Shown one piece after another: positions 17,100 through 27,000 of a DNA stretch of 52,429 nucleotides (its first letter is position 1; every line of letters begins with the position of its first letter). The translations under genes were made by a program, and so were the position numbers. This DNA is from Lachnospiraceae bacterium (GTDB lineage Bacteria; Bacillota; Clostridia; Lachnospirales; Lachnospiraceae), in NCBI GenBank assembly GCA_022790855.1, contig JAAVYA010000048.1, positions 1 through 52,429 of the forward strand, read 5' to 3'. A model generated the notes under the pieces. The model did no database searches and was not told the DNA's origin. It worked only from the letters and a program-made list of their open reading frames with translations.

Positions 17100-18369
17100 A
17101 TACTCCATTCGTTTCAATCTCTACCTCAACGCCCTCCTGGGAAAGCTTCCGGAAAAACCCCCGCTGCACGGAAACATCCGTCAAGGTGGAGCTGAAGGTG
17201 AATACCAGGGTGTCTTTGTAAGAGCAGATACATCCTTTGATGCTCTGTCCCTTGGACATAGACAAAAATGCATGAAATCCTCTGATATAAGGCTGATATT
17301 CTTCCCGGATCCCGATGGAACCGATATTGGTGATCGTAGACGTATTGGCCAGGGCCGAGGTACGATATACGGATTTGATGGCAATATTTTTCAAAAACAG
17401 GGGCACCGCCCGCAGCATCAAATTCTTCTCGTTTGATACATTGTAAGCAAAAATATGTTCCAGGCTCTCGGGGTTGATCTGGCTTCTTAAACTTTCCGCC
17501 GTAATAGCCGCAATCTCTTCAAAGGTGTAGTGTTCCTTCACAGGCTCGAACACCGCGGACACCATGACAAAAAAGTTCTTGGTGGTAATGGATTTGTAAT
17601 AAGGCCGCAGGTTCACCGGCACCGCCACGCTGATGGGGCGGCCCTGGGCCATCCCGTGGAGGCACTCCTGATATACGCTGAACATAAAGACTGACACCAG
17701 GTATTCATTGATGGACAGACCGTATTTTTTCGCCGCTGTCTTCAGCTGCCCTACTGGAAGATAACCGTGCATAACGCCAAGCTCCAAGGGCTTTAGCTTC
17801 TCTCCCTTAATCAGGTAAGCCCGCCTGGTCTTGTAGCTTTTCGCATGGCTCTTTTTATAATTCTTAACAAAACTGTCTTCCTTATTCAGGGAAGTATCGC
17901 TGCACAAGGCGTCCTCCACCTCCGTGAGAAGATCCGGATGGGCGATCCTCAGATATTGATACGTCAGCTCCCGCAAAAAATTAATACCCCCCATGCCGTC
18001 GGTGAGCACATGAAATACCTCCAAATTAATCCGGCACTGATAGTAACTGACCCGAAACAGGTAATTATTGTTTTTATTCGGGGCGATAAACTGGTTGGGA
18101 TATGTGCGCTCTTCCTCCACTCTGGGGGCAGGCTTCTTATTATCTTCAAAATAATACCAAAAGACGCCCTTCCGAAGCCGCACTTTAAATACCTCAAACC
18201 AGGGCAGCACTTTATCCAATGCTTCCTGAAGGTATCCGGGCAGGATCTTTTCATTTAAAGTCACGGAAATGCGGTATACATTGCTCATACTCTCCCCGGC
18301 GATCACCGGAAACAGGTGGGCGGTATTATCCAGCTTATCCCATTTGATTTCACTTTCTCGTTTTCCCAT
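17083..18369 (-). CDS. Condensation-domain-like acyltransferase (alcohol acetyltransferase family)
   Basis: A 428-residue protein of the CoA-dependent acyltransferase superfamily. The catalytic HxxxDG motif is HVLTDGMGG near residue 119, and a downstream block VPVNLRPYYKS near 250 matches the structural DFGW-region area of alcohol acetyltransferase and condensation proteins. It joins an acyl group to an alcohol or amine. There is no carrier protein or adenylation domain nearby, so it is not part of an NRPS. It leads a minus-strand operon with DUF6320 and the esterase, which suggests synthesis and turnover of an acylated metabolite or lipid. AGAGGAATCG precedes the ATG. The substrate is not deducible. 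Confidence 0.75.
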   Translation of the reverse strand: MGKRESEIKWDKLDNTAHLFPVIAGESMSNVYRISVTLNEKILPGYLQEALDKVLPWFEVFKVRLRKGVFWYYFEDNKKPAPRVEEERTYPNQFIAPNKNNNYLFRVSYYQCRINLEVFHVLTDGMGGINFLRELTYQYLRIAHPDLLTEVEDALCSDTSLNKEDSFVKNYKKSHAKSYKTRRAYLIKGEKLKPLELGVMHGYLPVGQLKTAAKKYGLSINEYLVSVFMFSVYQECLHGMAQGRPISVAVPVNLRPYYKSITTKNFFVMVSAVFEPVKEHYTFEEIAAITAESLRSQINPESLEHIFAYNVSNEKNLMLRAVPLFLKNIAIKSVYRTSALANTSTITNIGSIGIREEYQPYIRGFHAFLSMSKGQSIKGCICSYKDTLVFTFSSTLTDVSVQRGFFRKLSQEGVEVEIETNGVYDETM

Positions 18370-18403
18370 GTTCGATTCCTCTGGTTTTTCTTTTTCCTAC
18401 CTT

Positions 18404-18432
18404 ATTCTCTCCTAGAGCCGTCGTCATGTCAA
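18404..18432 (-). promoter_or_regulatory. Sigma-A promoter of the acyltransferase operon
   Basis: On the minus strand a perfect TTGACA (18432-18427) is 17 nt from GAGAAT (18409-18404), 35 nt before the acyltransferase start. Confidence 0.5.
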
Positions 18433-18461
18433 CCGTTTTTTCCAGGAATTGGTTGTTTTAT

Positions 18462-18491
18462 GCACATTTTCAGAAACAGCCTCATATAATA
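18462..18491 (+). promoter_or_regulatory. Sigma-K promoter of dpaAB
   Basis: GCACA at 18462-18466 and CATATAATA at 18483-18491 are 16 nt apart. This fits the mother-cell sigma-K pattern AC-17-CATAnnnTA exactly. In Bacillus the dipicolinate synthase operon is a known sigma-K target, so site and function agree. The promoter is 34 nt before the dpaA start. Confidence 0.7.
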
Positions 18492-18525
18492 TCAGGAATG
18501 CAAAATCCTTTTGGAGCAGACAGCA

Positions 18526-19401
18526 ATGTTTCTAACATCTATGACGATATTAGGAGGAGATCTCCGCCAGTGTTATCTGGCTGAATATATGCATACCCTG
18601 GGGCATGATGTGATTTGTTTCGGCACCGTGCCTTTTCCTTTTTCCCATGGAGAGGGTATTCCCGTATCACACAATCTGACCTATGCCCTGGCCCAGGCCA
18701 GGCTGGTATTGGGACCTGTGCCGTTTTCCAAAGACGGCGTCCATCTCAACGCCGATCCAAAAGAATCCCTTTCTCTCCATGACCTTCTGGGCGCGCTGCG
18801 GCCAGGGCAGATTCTGGCTGGAGGTGGCTTCGGGGAAGACTTTTCCTCTTCCTGCGCCGCCGCTCAAATCCCTGTCTGGGATTTGATGAAGGATGAGGCC
18901 TTTATCTGTAGAAACGCTGCTTTGACCGGAGAAGGATTTTTATCTCTTTTGATCTCAAATACCCCCTTCTCCCTTCGTGGCCGCAGCCTTTTATTGATAG
19001 GATACGGACGATGCGCCCGGGAAATTGAAAAGCTGCTTCGGTGCTTTTCCATGAAAATCTATGTTTGTGACTGCAAAAAAGAGGCCCTTGCCCTGGCGAG
19101 CTCCCAAGGCCACAGGGCCGTATGGCCCAAGGAGCTATCCAGGTGCCTTCCAAATCTTGACCTAATCATCAACACCGTAAACGACTCTGTCCTGGCAGAC
19201 GCCCAGCTCGACCTTCTTCCCCCGGACTGCATCCTTTTTGATATCGCATCCGCTCCCTACGGATTCCGCAAAGAAACCGCCGACCAGAAAAATCTTCGGC
19301 TCCTTCGCTGCCCTGGTATCCCGGGGCATACGATGCCTCAAACGGCGGGAGAGGCCATGGGAGCCGCTCTTTCAGAAAGGATGTTGTCATATGGATTATG
19401 A
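18526..19401 (+). CDS. dpaA: Dipicolinate synthase subunit A
   Basis: A 291-residue NAD(P)-dependent oxidoreductase that, with DpaB, makes dipicolinic acid from the lysine precursor (dihydro)dipicolinate in the mother cell late in sporulation. The N-terminus has the DpaA_N form (ILGGDLRQCYLAEY) and the Rossmann fold shows LLIGYGRCAREIEK near residue 155. The C-terminus ends PGHTMPQTAGEAMGAAL. The ATG at 18526 has GGAG 12 nt upstream; a TTG at 18511 is in frame but lacks any site. It overlaps dpaB by 11 nt. A sigma-K promoter lies just upstream. This is strong evidence that the organism sporulates. Confidence 0.9.
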   Translation: MFLTSMTILGGDLRQCYLAEYMHTLGHDVICFGTVPFPFSHGEGIPVSHNLTYALAQARLVLGPVPFSKDGVHLNADPKESLSLHDLLGALRPGQILAGGGFGEDFSSSCAAAQIPVWDLMKDEAFICRNAALTGEGFLSLLISNTPFSLRGRSLLLIGYGRCAREIEKLLRCFSMKIYVCDCKKEALALASSQGHRAVWPKELSRCLPNLDLIINTVNDSVLADAQLDLLPPDCILFDIASAPYGFRKETADQKNLRLLRCPGIPGHTMPQTAGEAMGAALSERMLSYGL

Positions 19402-20017
19402 TTTTAACGGAATAAAAATCGGAATCGCTTTTACCGGTTCCTTCTGCACCTATGCCAAAATTTTTGAAGCCCTTCACGCTCTTGCAAAAACGGGAGCCGA
19501 CTTATATCCCATTTTTTCCAACCATGCCGCTGAAATTGATACCCGGTTCGGCGACAGCAAGGAGTTCTTGACGCGGGCGAAAGACATCACCGGGCATGAG
19601 CCCATCCTTACGATTCCCGGGGCGGAGCCCATCGGCCCCAAATCTATGCTGGATATTTTAGTCATCGCCCCCTGTACCGGGAACACCTTATCCAAGCTGG
19701 CCAACGGCATCTCGGACACTCCGGTGCTGATGGCCGCCAAATCCCATTTGAGAAATAATAAGCCGCTGGTCATCTCTTTATCCACCAACGACGCATTGGG
19801 CATGAACCTGAAAAACATCGGTATTCTTTTGAATACGAAGAACATTTATTTCGTGCCCTTTGGACAGGACAATTATAAGGCAAAGCCCAATTCCATGGTA
19901 GCCCATGTGAATCTGCTGCCGGACACCATTGCCCGGGCCCTTTCCTACACCCAGATTCAGCCGGTGATCGTCAGCCACTGCCCGCCGGAACCAGGATCTT
20001 CGGACGCAAAACAGTAA
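19391..20017 (+). CDS. dpaB: Dipicolinate synthase subunit B (flavoprotein)
   Basis: A 208-residue flavoprotein of the HFCD family, the second subunit of dipicolinate synthase. Motifs include IGIAFTGSFCTYAKIFE near residue 8, PGAEPIGPKSMLDILVIAPCTGNTLSKLANGI near 80-110, and MAAKSHLRNNKPLVI with LSTNDALGMN near 135. The ATG at 19391 sits 6 nt after AGAAAGGATG. It begins inside the last codons of dpaA, so the pair is coupled. An upstream reading frame through the end of dpaA is open but not coding. Confidence 0.9.
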   Translation: MDYDFNGIKIGIAFTGSFCTYAKIFEALHALAKTGADLYPIFSNHAAEIDTRFGDSKEFLTRAKDITGHEPILTIPGAEPIGPKSMLDILVIAPCTGNTLSKLANGISDTPVLMAAKSHLRNNKPLVISLSTNDALGMNLKNIGILLNTKNIYFVPFGQDNYKAKPNSMVAHVNLLPDTIARALSYTQIQPVIVSHCPPEPGSSDAKQ

Positions 20018-20048
20018 AAAATTATGAAACCACCAGGGAGGATTTATT

Positions 20049-21872
20049 ATGTGCGGTATCGCCGGATTTTATCAATCACAATTCGATTACACCACAGACC
20101 CCGCTTACAGCATCAAGCTCACGAAAATGAAAGACAGCCTGCTGCGCCGGGGCCCCAATGACAATGGCCTAAAGCTGTTTCCCCACTGCGGCCTGGCCCA
20201 TACCAGACTGGCCATCATCGACCCCATGCGGGGCGCCCAGCCCATGTGCCGGGACGGATGCGCCATTGCTTATAACGGTGAGATCTATAACGGCCAGGAG
20301 CTTCGCAGTCTGTTAAAGGACGCTTCTCTGCCCTTTGAGACCAGCTGCGACACGGAAATTATCTTGAACGGCTATTTGGCCTATGGCTGGGACTTTATCC
20401 GGCAGCTCAACGGCATTTTCGCCATCGCACTGTATGACTCCCGCAAGGATACGCTGCTGCTGGCTCGGGACCATCTGGGCGTCAAGCCTCTCTTCTACCA
20501 GAAAACGGAAGACGCCTTTGTATTTGGTTCTGAACCGAAAGCCTTGTTTGCCTATGGCGTCCGCCCCCGGCTGAATGAAGAAAGCTGGGGAGAGGTACTG
20601 GGCCTTGGCCCCGCCAGAACCCCGGGGCACGGGGTATTTACGGATATGAAGGAAGTGCTTCCCGGACACTTCCTTCTGTTTTCCCGGGAAGGAGTAAAGG
20701 ACTGCTGCTATTGGGAATTACACGCCGCCCCTCATGAGGACACTTACCAGAAGACCATAGAAACCGTATCTTATCTGGTCACCGACAGCGTCAGCCGCCA
20801 AATGGTATCCGACGTCCCTATCTGCACCTTTTTATCAGGCGGGCTGGACAGCAGCCTAGTGTCCGCCATCGCCAGCCGCAGGCTGAAAGAACAAGGAGAG
20901 AGCCTTCGGACGTTTTCCTTTGATTTCACCGGGAATTCTGAAAACTTCCAGCCCAATGATTTTCAGCCCACCCAGGACCGCCCTTTTGTGGACCGGATGG
21001 TTTCCCATATCGGCAGCAGCCATACTTACCTGGAATGTGAAAGCCGCCGTCAGGCGGACTGCCTGCTGGACGCGGTGATCGCCCGGGACCTTCCCTGTAT
21101 GGCGGACGTGGAATCCTCCATGTTGTATTTCTGTTCCCAGGTGGCAAAAACCACCCGGGTCGCCCTTACGGGAGAATGCGCCGATGAGATTTTTGGCGGC
21201 TATCCCTGGTTCCACAAAGAAGAATTATGGCAGAAAAATCATTTTCCCTGGAGCTGGGATATGAATGCCCGCACCTGCCTGCTGCGGGAGGATTTCCTCC
21301 GGGAAAATCATATTGAAGAATACGCCAAGGACGCCTATGACACTTCCCTGGCCCAGACGCCCCGCCTCATGGGAGAATCCCCACAGGAAGCCCGGCGCCG
21401 GGAAATCTCCTGGCTGAATATCCGCTGGTTTATGGCCACCCTCCTAAACCGCATGGACCGCACCAGCATGTACTGCGGGCTGGAGGCCCGGGTGCCTTAT
21501 GCGGATTACCGGATTCTAGAATATGTCTATAACGTCCCCTGGGATATGAAATGCAAAGATGGCATTGCAAAAAACCTCCTGGTGGAAGCGGGCAGGGAGT
21601 ATCTTCCCAAAGAAGTCCTGTTCCGCAAAAAAAGCCCGTATCCTAAGACTTACGATACGGGATATGAAAAGCTGCTGGGAGAACGCCTACGCATGGTGTT
21701 GGAACAAAAGCATTCTCCCATTTTGGAAATCGTAGACAAACAGAAAGTAACAGCCTTTCTGGACAGTCCCAAAGACTACGGCAGACCCTGGTACGGCCAG
21801 TTGATGGCAGGCCCCCAGATGATCGCCTATCTGCTGCAGATCGACTATTGGATGGAACGATACCATCTGTAA
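20049..21872 (+). CDS. asnB: Asparagine synthetase (glutamine-hydrolysing)
   Basis: A 607-residue class II amidotransferase that makes asparagine from aspartate, glutamine and ATP. The N-terminal glutaminase domain begins MCGIAGF, with Cys2 as nucleophile, and has RRGPNDNG near 34 and YNGEIYN near 76. The synthetase domain carries the PP-loop FLSGGLDSSLVSA near 257, then LTGECADEIFGGY near 375. The usual length is 500-640. AGGGAGGATT precedes the ATG. It lies 31 nt after dpaB with no intervening promoter seen, so it may be transcribed with the sporulation genes, like the sporulation-linked AsnO of Bacillus. Confidence 0.93.
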   Translation: MCGIAGFYQSQFDYTTDPAYSIKLTKMKDSLLRRGPNDNGLKLFPHCGLAHTRLAIIDPMRGAQPMCRDGCAIAYNGEIYNGQELRSLLKDASLPFETSCDTEIILNGYLAYGWDFIRQLNGIFAIALYDSRKDTLLLARDHLGVKPLFYQKTEDAFVFGSEPKALFAYGVRPRLNEESWGEVLGLGPARTPGHGVFTDMKEVLPGHFLLFSREGVKDCCYWELHAAPHEDTYQKTIETVSYLVTDSVSRQMVSDVPICTFLSGGLDSSLVSAIASRRLKEQGESLRTFSFDFTGNSENFQPNDFQPTQDRPFVDRMVSHIGSSHTYLECESRRQADCLLDAVIARDLPCMADVESSMLYFCSQVAKTTRVALTGECADEIFGGYPWFHKEELWQKNHFPWSWDMNARTCLLREDFLRENHIEEYAKDAYDTSLAQTPRLMGESPQEARRREISWLNIRWFMATLLNRMDRTSMYCGLEARVPYADYRILEYVYNVPWDMKCKDGIAKNLLVEAGREYLPKEVLFRKKSPYPKTYDTGYEKLLGERLRMVLEQKHSPILEIVDKQKVTAFLDSPKDYGRPWYGQLMAGPQMIAYLLQIDYWMERYHL

Positions 21873-21877
21873 TGATC

Positions 21878-21918
21878 AGGCGCCCTCTTGGCTGCCCTCT
21901 ATGCAAACGCCTCTTTTT
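21878..21918 (+). terminator. Terminator of dpaA-dpaB-asnB
   Basis: AGGCG at 21878-21882 pairs with CGCCT at 21908-21912 and is followed by CTTTTT. The T-run overlaps the stop codon of the convergent ilvA gene. The stem is only 5 bp around a long loop. Confidence 0.45.
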
Positions 21919-23134
21919 ACAGGTTGGTCTGTACCAGCTTCGGACGGTATCCGGTCTGATCCAGCACACGGATGATCTGTTCCTTATGTTCTTGTCCAAA
22001 GGCTTCCAGGGTAATGCGAAGCTCTACCGCCGAGCTTCGGTTGGTGTTGATAAACTGGTTATGGTCCAGTTTGATCACATTGCCCTGCTCTTTGGCAATA
22101 ATTCCGGTTATCTTGCAAAGCTCTCCCGGTTTATCCGGCAAAAGAACGGATACCGTAAAAATACGGTTCCGAAAGATCAAACCCTGCTGCACCACAGAAG
22201 ACATGGTGATCACGTCCATATTGCCGCCGCTTAAAATGGCGGCAATCCGTTTGCCTTTTACCTTAAGCTGACGCAGCGCCGCCACGGTCAAAAGCCCGGA
22301 ATTCTCCACCACCATTTTATGATTCTCCACCATATCAAGAAACGTCACGATAAGGTCGTCGTCCTTGACTGCGATGATATCGTCCAGATTTTTTTGGACA
22401 TAGGGGAAAATCTTTTCTCCCGGCGTTTTCACCGCCGTGCCGTCTGCAATGGTATTCACGTTGGGAAGCGTCACCACTTTTCCGGCTTCCAGGGAAGCTT
22501 TCATGCAGCTTGCCCCGGCAGGCTCCACGCCGATGACTTTGATCTTGGGATTCAACTGCTTGGCCAATGTTGCAACTCCCGCCGCAAGCCCGCCGCCCCC
22601 GATGGGCACCAGGATGTATTCTACCAAGGGCAGATCTTTAAAAATCTCCATGGCCACCGTCCCCTGGCCGGTTGCCACATCCAGGTCGTCAAAGGGATGG
22701 ATAAAGGTGTAGCCGTTCTTTTCTGCCAGCTCGTATGCTTTCTGGCAGGCTTCGTCATACACTTCTCCGTGAAGCACCACTTTGGCCCCATAACTCTTAG
22801 TGCGGTTAACCTTGATCAAGGGCGTAGAGGTGGGCATAACAATCGTTGCCTTCGCCCCAAACTGCTGGGCCGCATATGCGACGCCCTGGGCATGATTTCC
22901 TGCGGACGCGGTGATTAATCCCTTCTTCCGTTCCTCCTCGGACAAGGTACTGATCTTGTAATAAGAGCCCCGCACCTTATACGCTCCGGTATACTGCATA
23001 TTCTCCGGCTTCAAATAAATCTTGTTTCCGGTCTGGCGGCTCCAGTACTCACTATAGACAAGCTTTGTCTCCGAGGTTACATTTTTTACCACTTCACTGG
23101 CTTCTTCAAACTTATCCAACGTCACTTTGATCAT
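21917..23134 (-). CDS. ilvA: Threonine ammonia-lyase
   Basis: A 405-residue PLP enzyme that converts threonine to 2-oxobutanoate and ammonia. The PLP lysine is in YTGAYKVRGS near residue 53, the phosphate-binding glycines are in PIGGGGLAAGV near 180, and the serine loop SAGNHAQGVAYAAQ is near 77. A C-terminal ACT domain (about 325-400, SVLLPDKPGELCKI) provides regulation. Length and single ACT domain match the short, often AMP- or isoleucine-regulated form, not the 500-residue form. The ATG overlaps the ftsY stop (ATGA). Confidence 0.9.
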   Translation of the reverse strand: MIKVTLDKFEEASEVVKNVTSETKLVYSEYWSRQTGNKIYLKPENMQYTGAYKVRGSYYKISTLSEEERKKGLITASAGNHAQGVAYAAQQFGAKATIVMPTSTPLIKVNRTKSYGAKVVLHGEVYDEACQKAYELAEKNGYTFIHPFDDLDVATGQGTVAMEIFKDLPLVEYILVPIGGGGLAAGVATLAKQLNPKIKVIGVEPAGASCMKASLEAGKVVTLPNVNTIADGTAVKTPGEKIFPYVQKNLDDIIAVKDDDLIVTFLDMVENHKMVVENSGLLTVAALRQLKVKGKRIAAILSGGNMDVITMSSVVQQGLIFRNRIFTVSVLLPDKPGELCKITGIIAKEQGNVIKLDHNQFINTNRSSAVELRITLEAFGQEHKEQIIRVLDQTGYRPKLVQTNL

Positions 23135-24072
23135 TCTCCTTCCTGTGCTACGTCAAAGAGGGCGTTTACAAATTCCTGGGAATCAAATTTCTGCAGGTCG
23201 TCTATGGTCTCCCCAACTCCAATATATTTCACCGGGATTCCCAGCTCTGACTGTATGGCTACGGCGATGCCCCCCTTTGCCGTGCCGTCCAGCTTCGTCA
23301 ATATTATTCCGGTGATTTGGGCCACCTGGGAAAACTCCTTGGCCTGAGCCAGGGCGTTCTGCCCCGTGGTGCCGTCCAATACTACCAAGGTCTCCCGGAA
23401 TGCCTGGGGATATTCTTTTTCCAGAATCCGGTTGATCTTTTTTAACTCCTCCATCAAGTTTTTCTTATTGTGGAGGCGTCCTGCCGTATCGCAGAGCAGC
23501 ACATCGGCTTTTCTGGCTTTCGCCGCCGCCACAGCGTCATAGACCACTGCGGCGGGATCCGCCCCTTCCTGGCCGCCGATCATATCCACTCCGGCCCGGC
23601 GGGCCCACTCTGAAAGCTGCTCCCCGGCTGCCGCCCGGAAGGTATCCGCCGCCGCAAGGACTACCTTTTTCCCCTGGGATTTCAGCTTTCCCGCCAGCTT
23701 GCCCACGGAAGTGGTCTTGCCCACGCCGTTGACGCCGATGACCAGCACCACGGAGGTCTCTTCTTCAAAACGGTAGGCCGTCTCTCCCACGTCCATCTGC
23801 TCCTTGATACTCTGAATCAACAGCTCCTTACAGGCGGCAGGCTCCTTGATCTTTTTCTCCTTCACCTGTTCCTTTAAGTTCTCGATGATGGCCTCCGTCG
23901 CTTTTACCCCCAGGTCCCCCATAATGAGAATCTCTTCAATCTCTTCATAAAAATCCTCGTCAATACTGGAAAACCCGCTGAATATGCTGTCAATCCCGGA
24001 CACAATGTTGTCCCTGGTCTTGGCAAGCCCCTGCACCAGACGTTTAAAAAATCCTTTTTTTTCTTCGCCCAT
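23131..24072 (-). CDS. ftsY: Signal recognition particle receptor FtsY
   Basis: A 313-residue SRP GTPase with only a short N-terminal leader, not the long acidic A domain of proteobacterial FtsY. The N domain spans about 10-95 and the G domain has GVNGVGKTTSVGKLA near 113, DTAGRLHNKKNLMEEL near 196 and TKLDGTAKGG near 257. It receives Ffh-bound nascent chains at the membrane. It follows smc by 18 nt in the conserved rnc-smc-ftsY order and is coupled to ilvA. Ffh is encoded 16 kb away at 39.8-41.1 kb. Confidence 0.96.
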   Translation of the reverse strand: MGEEKKGFFKRLVQGLAKTRDNIVSGIDSIFSGFSSIDEDFYEEIEEILIMGDLGVKATEAIIENLKEQVKEKKIKEPAACKELLIQSIKEQMDVGETAYRFEEETSVVLVIGVNGVGKTTSVGKLAGKLKSQGKKVVLAAADTFRAAAGEQLSEWARRAGVDMIGGQEGADPAAVVYDAVAAAKARKADVLLCDTAGRLHNKKNLMEELKKINRILEKEYPQAFRETLVVLDGTTGQNALAQAKEFSQVAQITGIILTKLDGTAKGGIAVAIQSELGIPVKYIGVGETIDDLQKFDSQEFVNALFDVAQEGE

Positions 24073-24090
24073 TGCCTCACTTCCTTTCTT

Positions 24091-27000
24091 TTATTCTTCC
24101 AGCGTCTCTTCGATTAAGTTCACGGATACCAGGGTTGAAACCCCTTTCTCCTGCATGGTTATGCCATACAGCCGGTCGGCCGCCGCCATCGTGCCCCGCC
24201 TGTGGGTAATAACAATAAACTGGGTATTTTTTGTCAGGCGATGGAGATACTGGGCAAACCGCCCCACATTGGAGTCATCCAGCGCCGCTTCAATCTCATC
24301 CAGAAGGCAAAAAGGGGAAGGCTTTAAGTTCTGGATGGCAAACAACAGGGATATGGCGGTTAAAGATTTCTCCCCGCCGGAAAGCTGCATCATATTCTGA
24401 AGCTTCTTCCCTGGAGGCTGGGCAATGATACGGATCCCGCATTCTAAGATGTCTTCCTCCTCCACCAGCTCCAGCGTCCCTTTTCCCCCGCCGAATAATT
24501 CCTTAAATGCCTTGTCGAATTCCCTGCGAATCTGAGCAAACTTTTCCATAAACTGGTTACGCATTCCGGTATCCAGCTCATCGATAATCTCCAAAAGCGT
24601 CTTCTCGGCAGTCACCAGGTCGTCATGCTGGGTTTTCATAAATTCATAACGCTCCGAAAGGCTCTTAAAGTCCTCAATGGCGTTGACGTTCACATCGCCA
24701 AGCCCCCGGATCTCCTCCTTAACAGCCCCTATCTGCTGCTTCATATGAGAAATATCCTGATACTCTTCATTCCGGAGCTTTAAGGCGTTATGGTAGGTCA
24801 GTTCATATTCCTCCCACATATAGTTGTTTTGATGCTCCATCCCTTCCGTCAGCTTTTCCTTCTGGCTGTTTAGGCGGAACAATTCTTTATCCAACTGATT
24901 GATCTGCTGGGAAATGTCTTCCCGCTCCTTGAAAAATCCTTTGTATCTGGCGGACAGCTCTTCTTTTTCCTCCTGCCGCTCCTTAAGCCGTTCTTCCAAT
25001 TCCTGGCGGGTCGTCTCGCAGTTATGTATGGTACGGTGAAGCTCTTCCATTTCCTGCTGCTTCTTTACGATATCCTCCTGGGACTGGGATTCCTCCCGCC
25101 GAACCTGATCTAGCTCTTCTTTTAACTTTTGGATCTCTCCCCGGATACGGTCTGCATTTTCCCGGACAAACCCTGCCTGCTGGCTGATATTGGCTTCCTC
25201 TAAGCGTACCGTAGATACCTCCGTCTGCACCTGCTCCTGAATGGCGGTCTGCTTCTCCAGCACCTCCTGGTAATGGTTATTTTCCCATTCAATTTCTTTT
25301 TCCCGCAGCTCGGCCTGGTCAATCTCCTCCTGGATCCCTTCTTTATTCCTGCGGATCTCCGCCATCTGGCTATCCAGGGCCGCCACTTCTTCTTTCAGTC
25401 CCTTAAAGCCCTTCTCGTGCTCTTCTCTCTGCCGGATGGCCTGCTCTGCATTAATCCTGGCCGTATTCTCCAACAGCTTCATCTCCTGGAGTTCCTTTTG
25501 TACGCGCTCAAAATCCTCCTGTAAAAGTTCTCTGGCCGTCTGAATCTCCCCCAGCCGCTGCTTATGCTCCTCAATCGCCCTGCTGCGCCGATCCACCTGT
25601 TTTTTCAAATCTTCTATTTCCCGTTTTCGTCCCAGAAGATTGCCGGAATTCTTAAACGCCCCTCCCGTCATGGAACCTCCGGGATTTAAGGATTCCCCTT
25701 CCAGGGTAACGATACGCAGAGAATACTGGTACTTTCTTGCCAGGGCGATTCCATGGTCAATGTGGTCTACCACATAGGTGCGCCCCAAAAGATATGCGGT
25801 TAATCCCTGATACTGCTCCTTGGCATGCACCAGTTCATTGCCCAGCCCGATGACGCCGGGTTCCTTCAATGCCTGCCGGTTTATCGAAACGGGACGTTTT
25901 CCCACGCTGGTAAGGGGCAAAAAGGTTGCCCGCCCATAGCGGTTCTGTTTCAAATACCGGATCATCTCTTTGGCGGTCTCTTCATCTGACGTGACAATGT
26001 TTTGGATACTTCCCCCCAAAGCTGTCTCAATCGCAGTTTCATACTGCTTGTCCACTTGGATCAAGTCCGCCACTACCCCCAGGATGCCCGGATTCTTGTC
26101 TTTTGTCTCCATCACCCGGCGGATGCTGCCTCCGTAACCGTCATACCGCTCTGCAATATTCATCATAGATTCCAGACGGGACTGGTCCCTGTGAAAGCTT
26201 TTCGTATCTTCCTCTAACTGCTCCCTGGCTTCCTGCTGCTTTTGCTGCCAGCCCTGGTTCTTTGCTTCCAGCTCCCCGGCTTCCTCCTCCAGAGCCTGAG
26301 ATCGTGTCCGAATCTTTTGGAGACTGTCCCTGGCTTCTTTCAGAGCTGTTTCCAAAGCTTCTTCCTCGCTTTTTCGCTCCACCAGCCGCTTGTTCAGCTG
26401 GGCCTTTCGGATATTAGCCTGTTCCAGCATCGTATCGTACCGCTGCATCCTGGCCTTGGTGGAAGCCTTTTGGTTCAGCAGTTCAATGACTTCATTCTTT
26501 CCCTGCTCCATGCCTGCCTGGCACTGGGCGATGGCAGACTGGATCTGGTTAAACCGCTTCGTCACCTCATCCTGACGGCGTCCGATATCCTGCAGCTGTG
26601 CTGCCAATTCCTGTTCCTGCTTCTCATAGGAAGCCAGAGCCTCTTCCCGTTCCTTTTGGCCTAAGATCATCGCTTCCTTACGGCTCTTGAAATGCTCCCC
26701 GCTTTGCTTCGCCCCTCGGATCTGTTCTTTCAGCACATTGATCTGGCCTTCTAACTGGCCCTTTTGCATCCCGGCATTTCCCAACTCCGCCCGGGTCTGC
26801 TCCATGGCCTCTTCCATCCGGCCCATATCCTGTTCTGTCTTTTCATATTGCTCCTTGATCCCTTCGAAGGATTCTTTCGCTTTCCGGTAATCCTCCCCAG
26901 CAATGGCCGTTTTCTCTTCCAAGGCCTGTAATTGCTGTTGTACCTCCTGAATCTCCGTTAAAAAAAGATTGACTTCATAAGTCTTTAATTCTTCCTTTTT

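Noticed and set aside
19238..20017. Longer start for dpaB inside dpaA
   Set aside because: The extra codons are dpaA read in another frame; the ATG at 19391 has the binding site and begins the family match.
22319..22918. 199-codon plus-strand frame
   Set aside because: Antisense to ilvA, without family resemblance or ribosome binding site.
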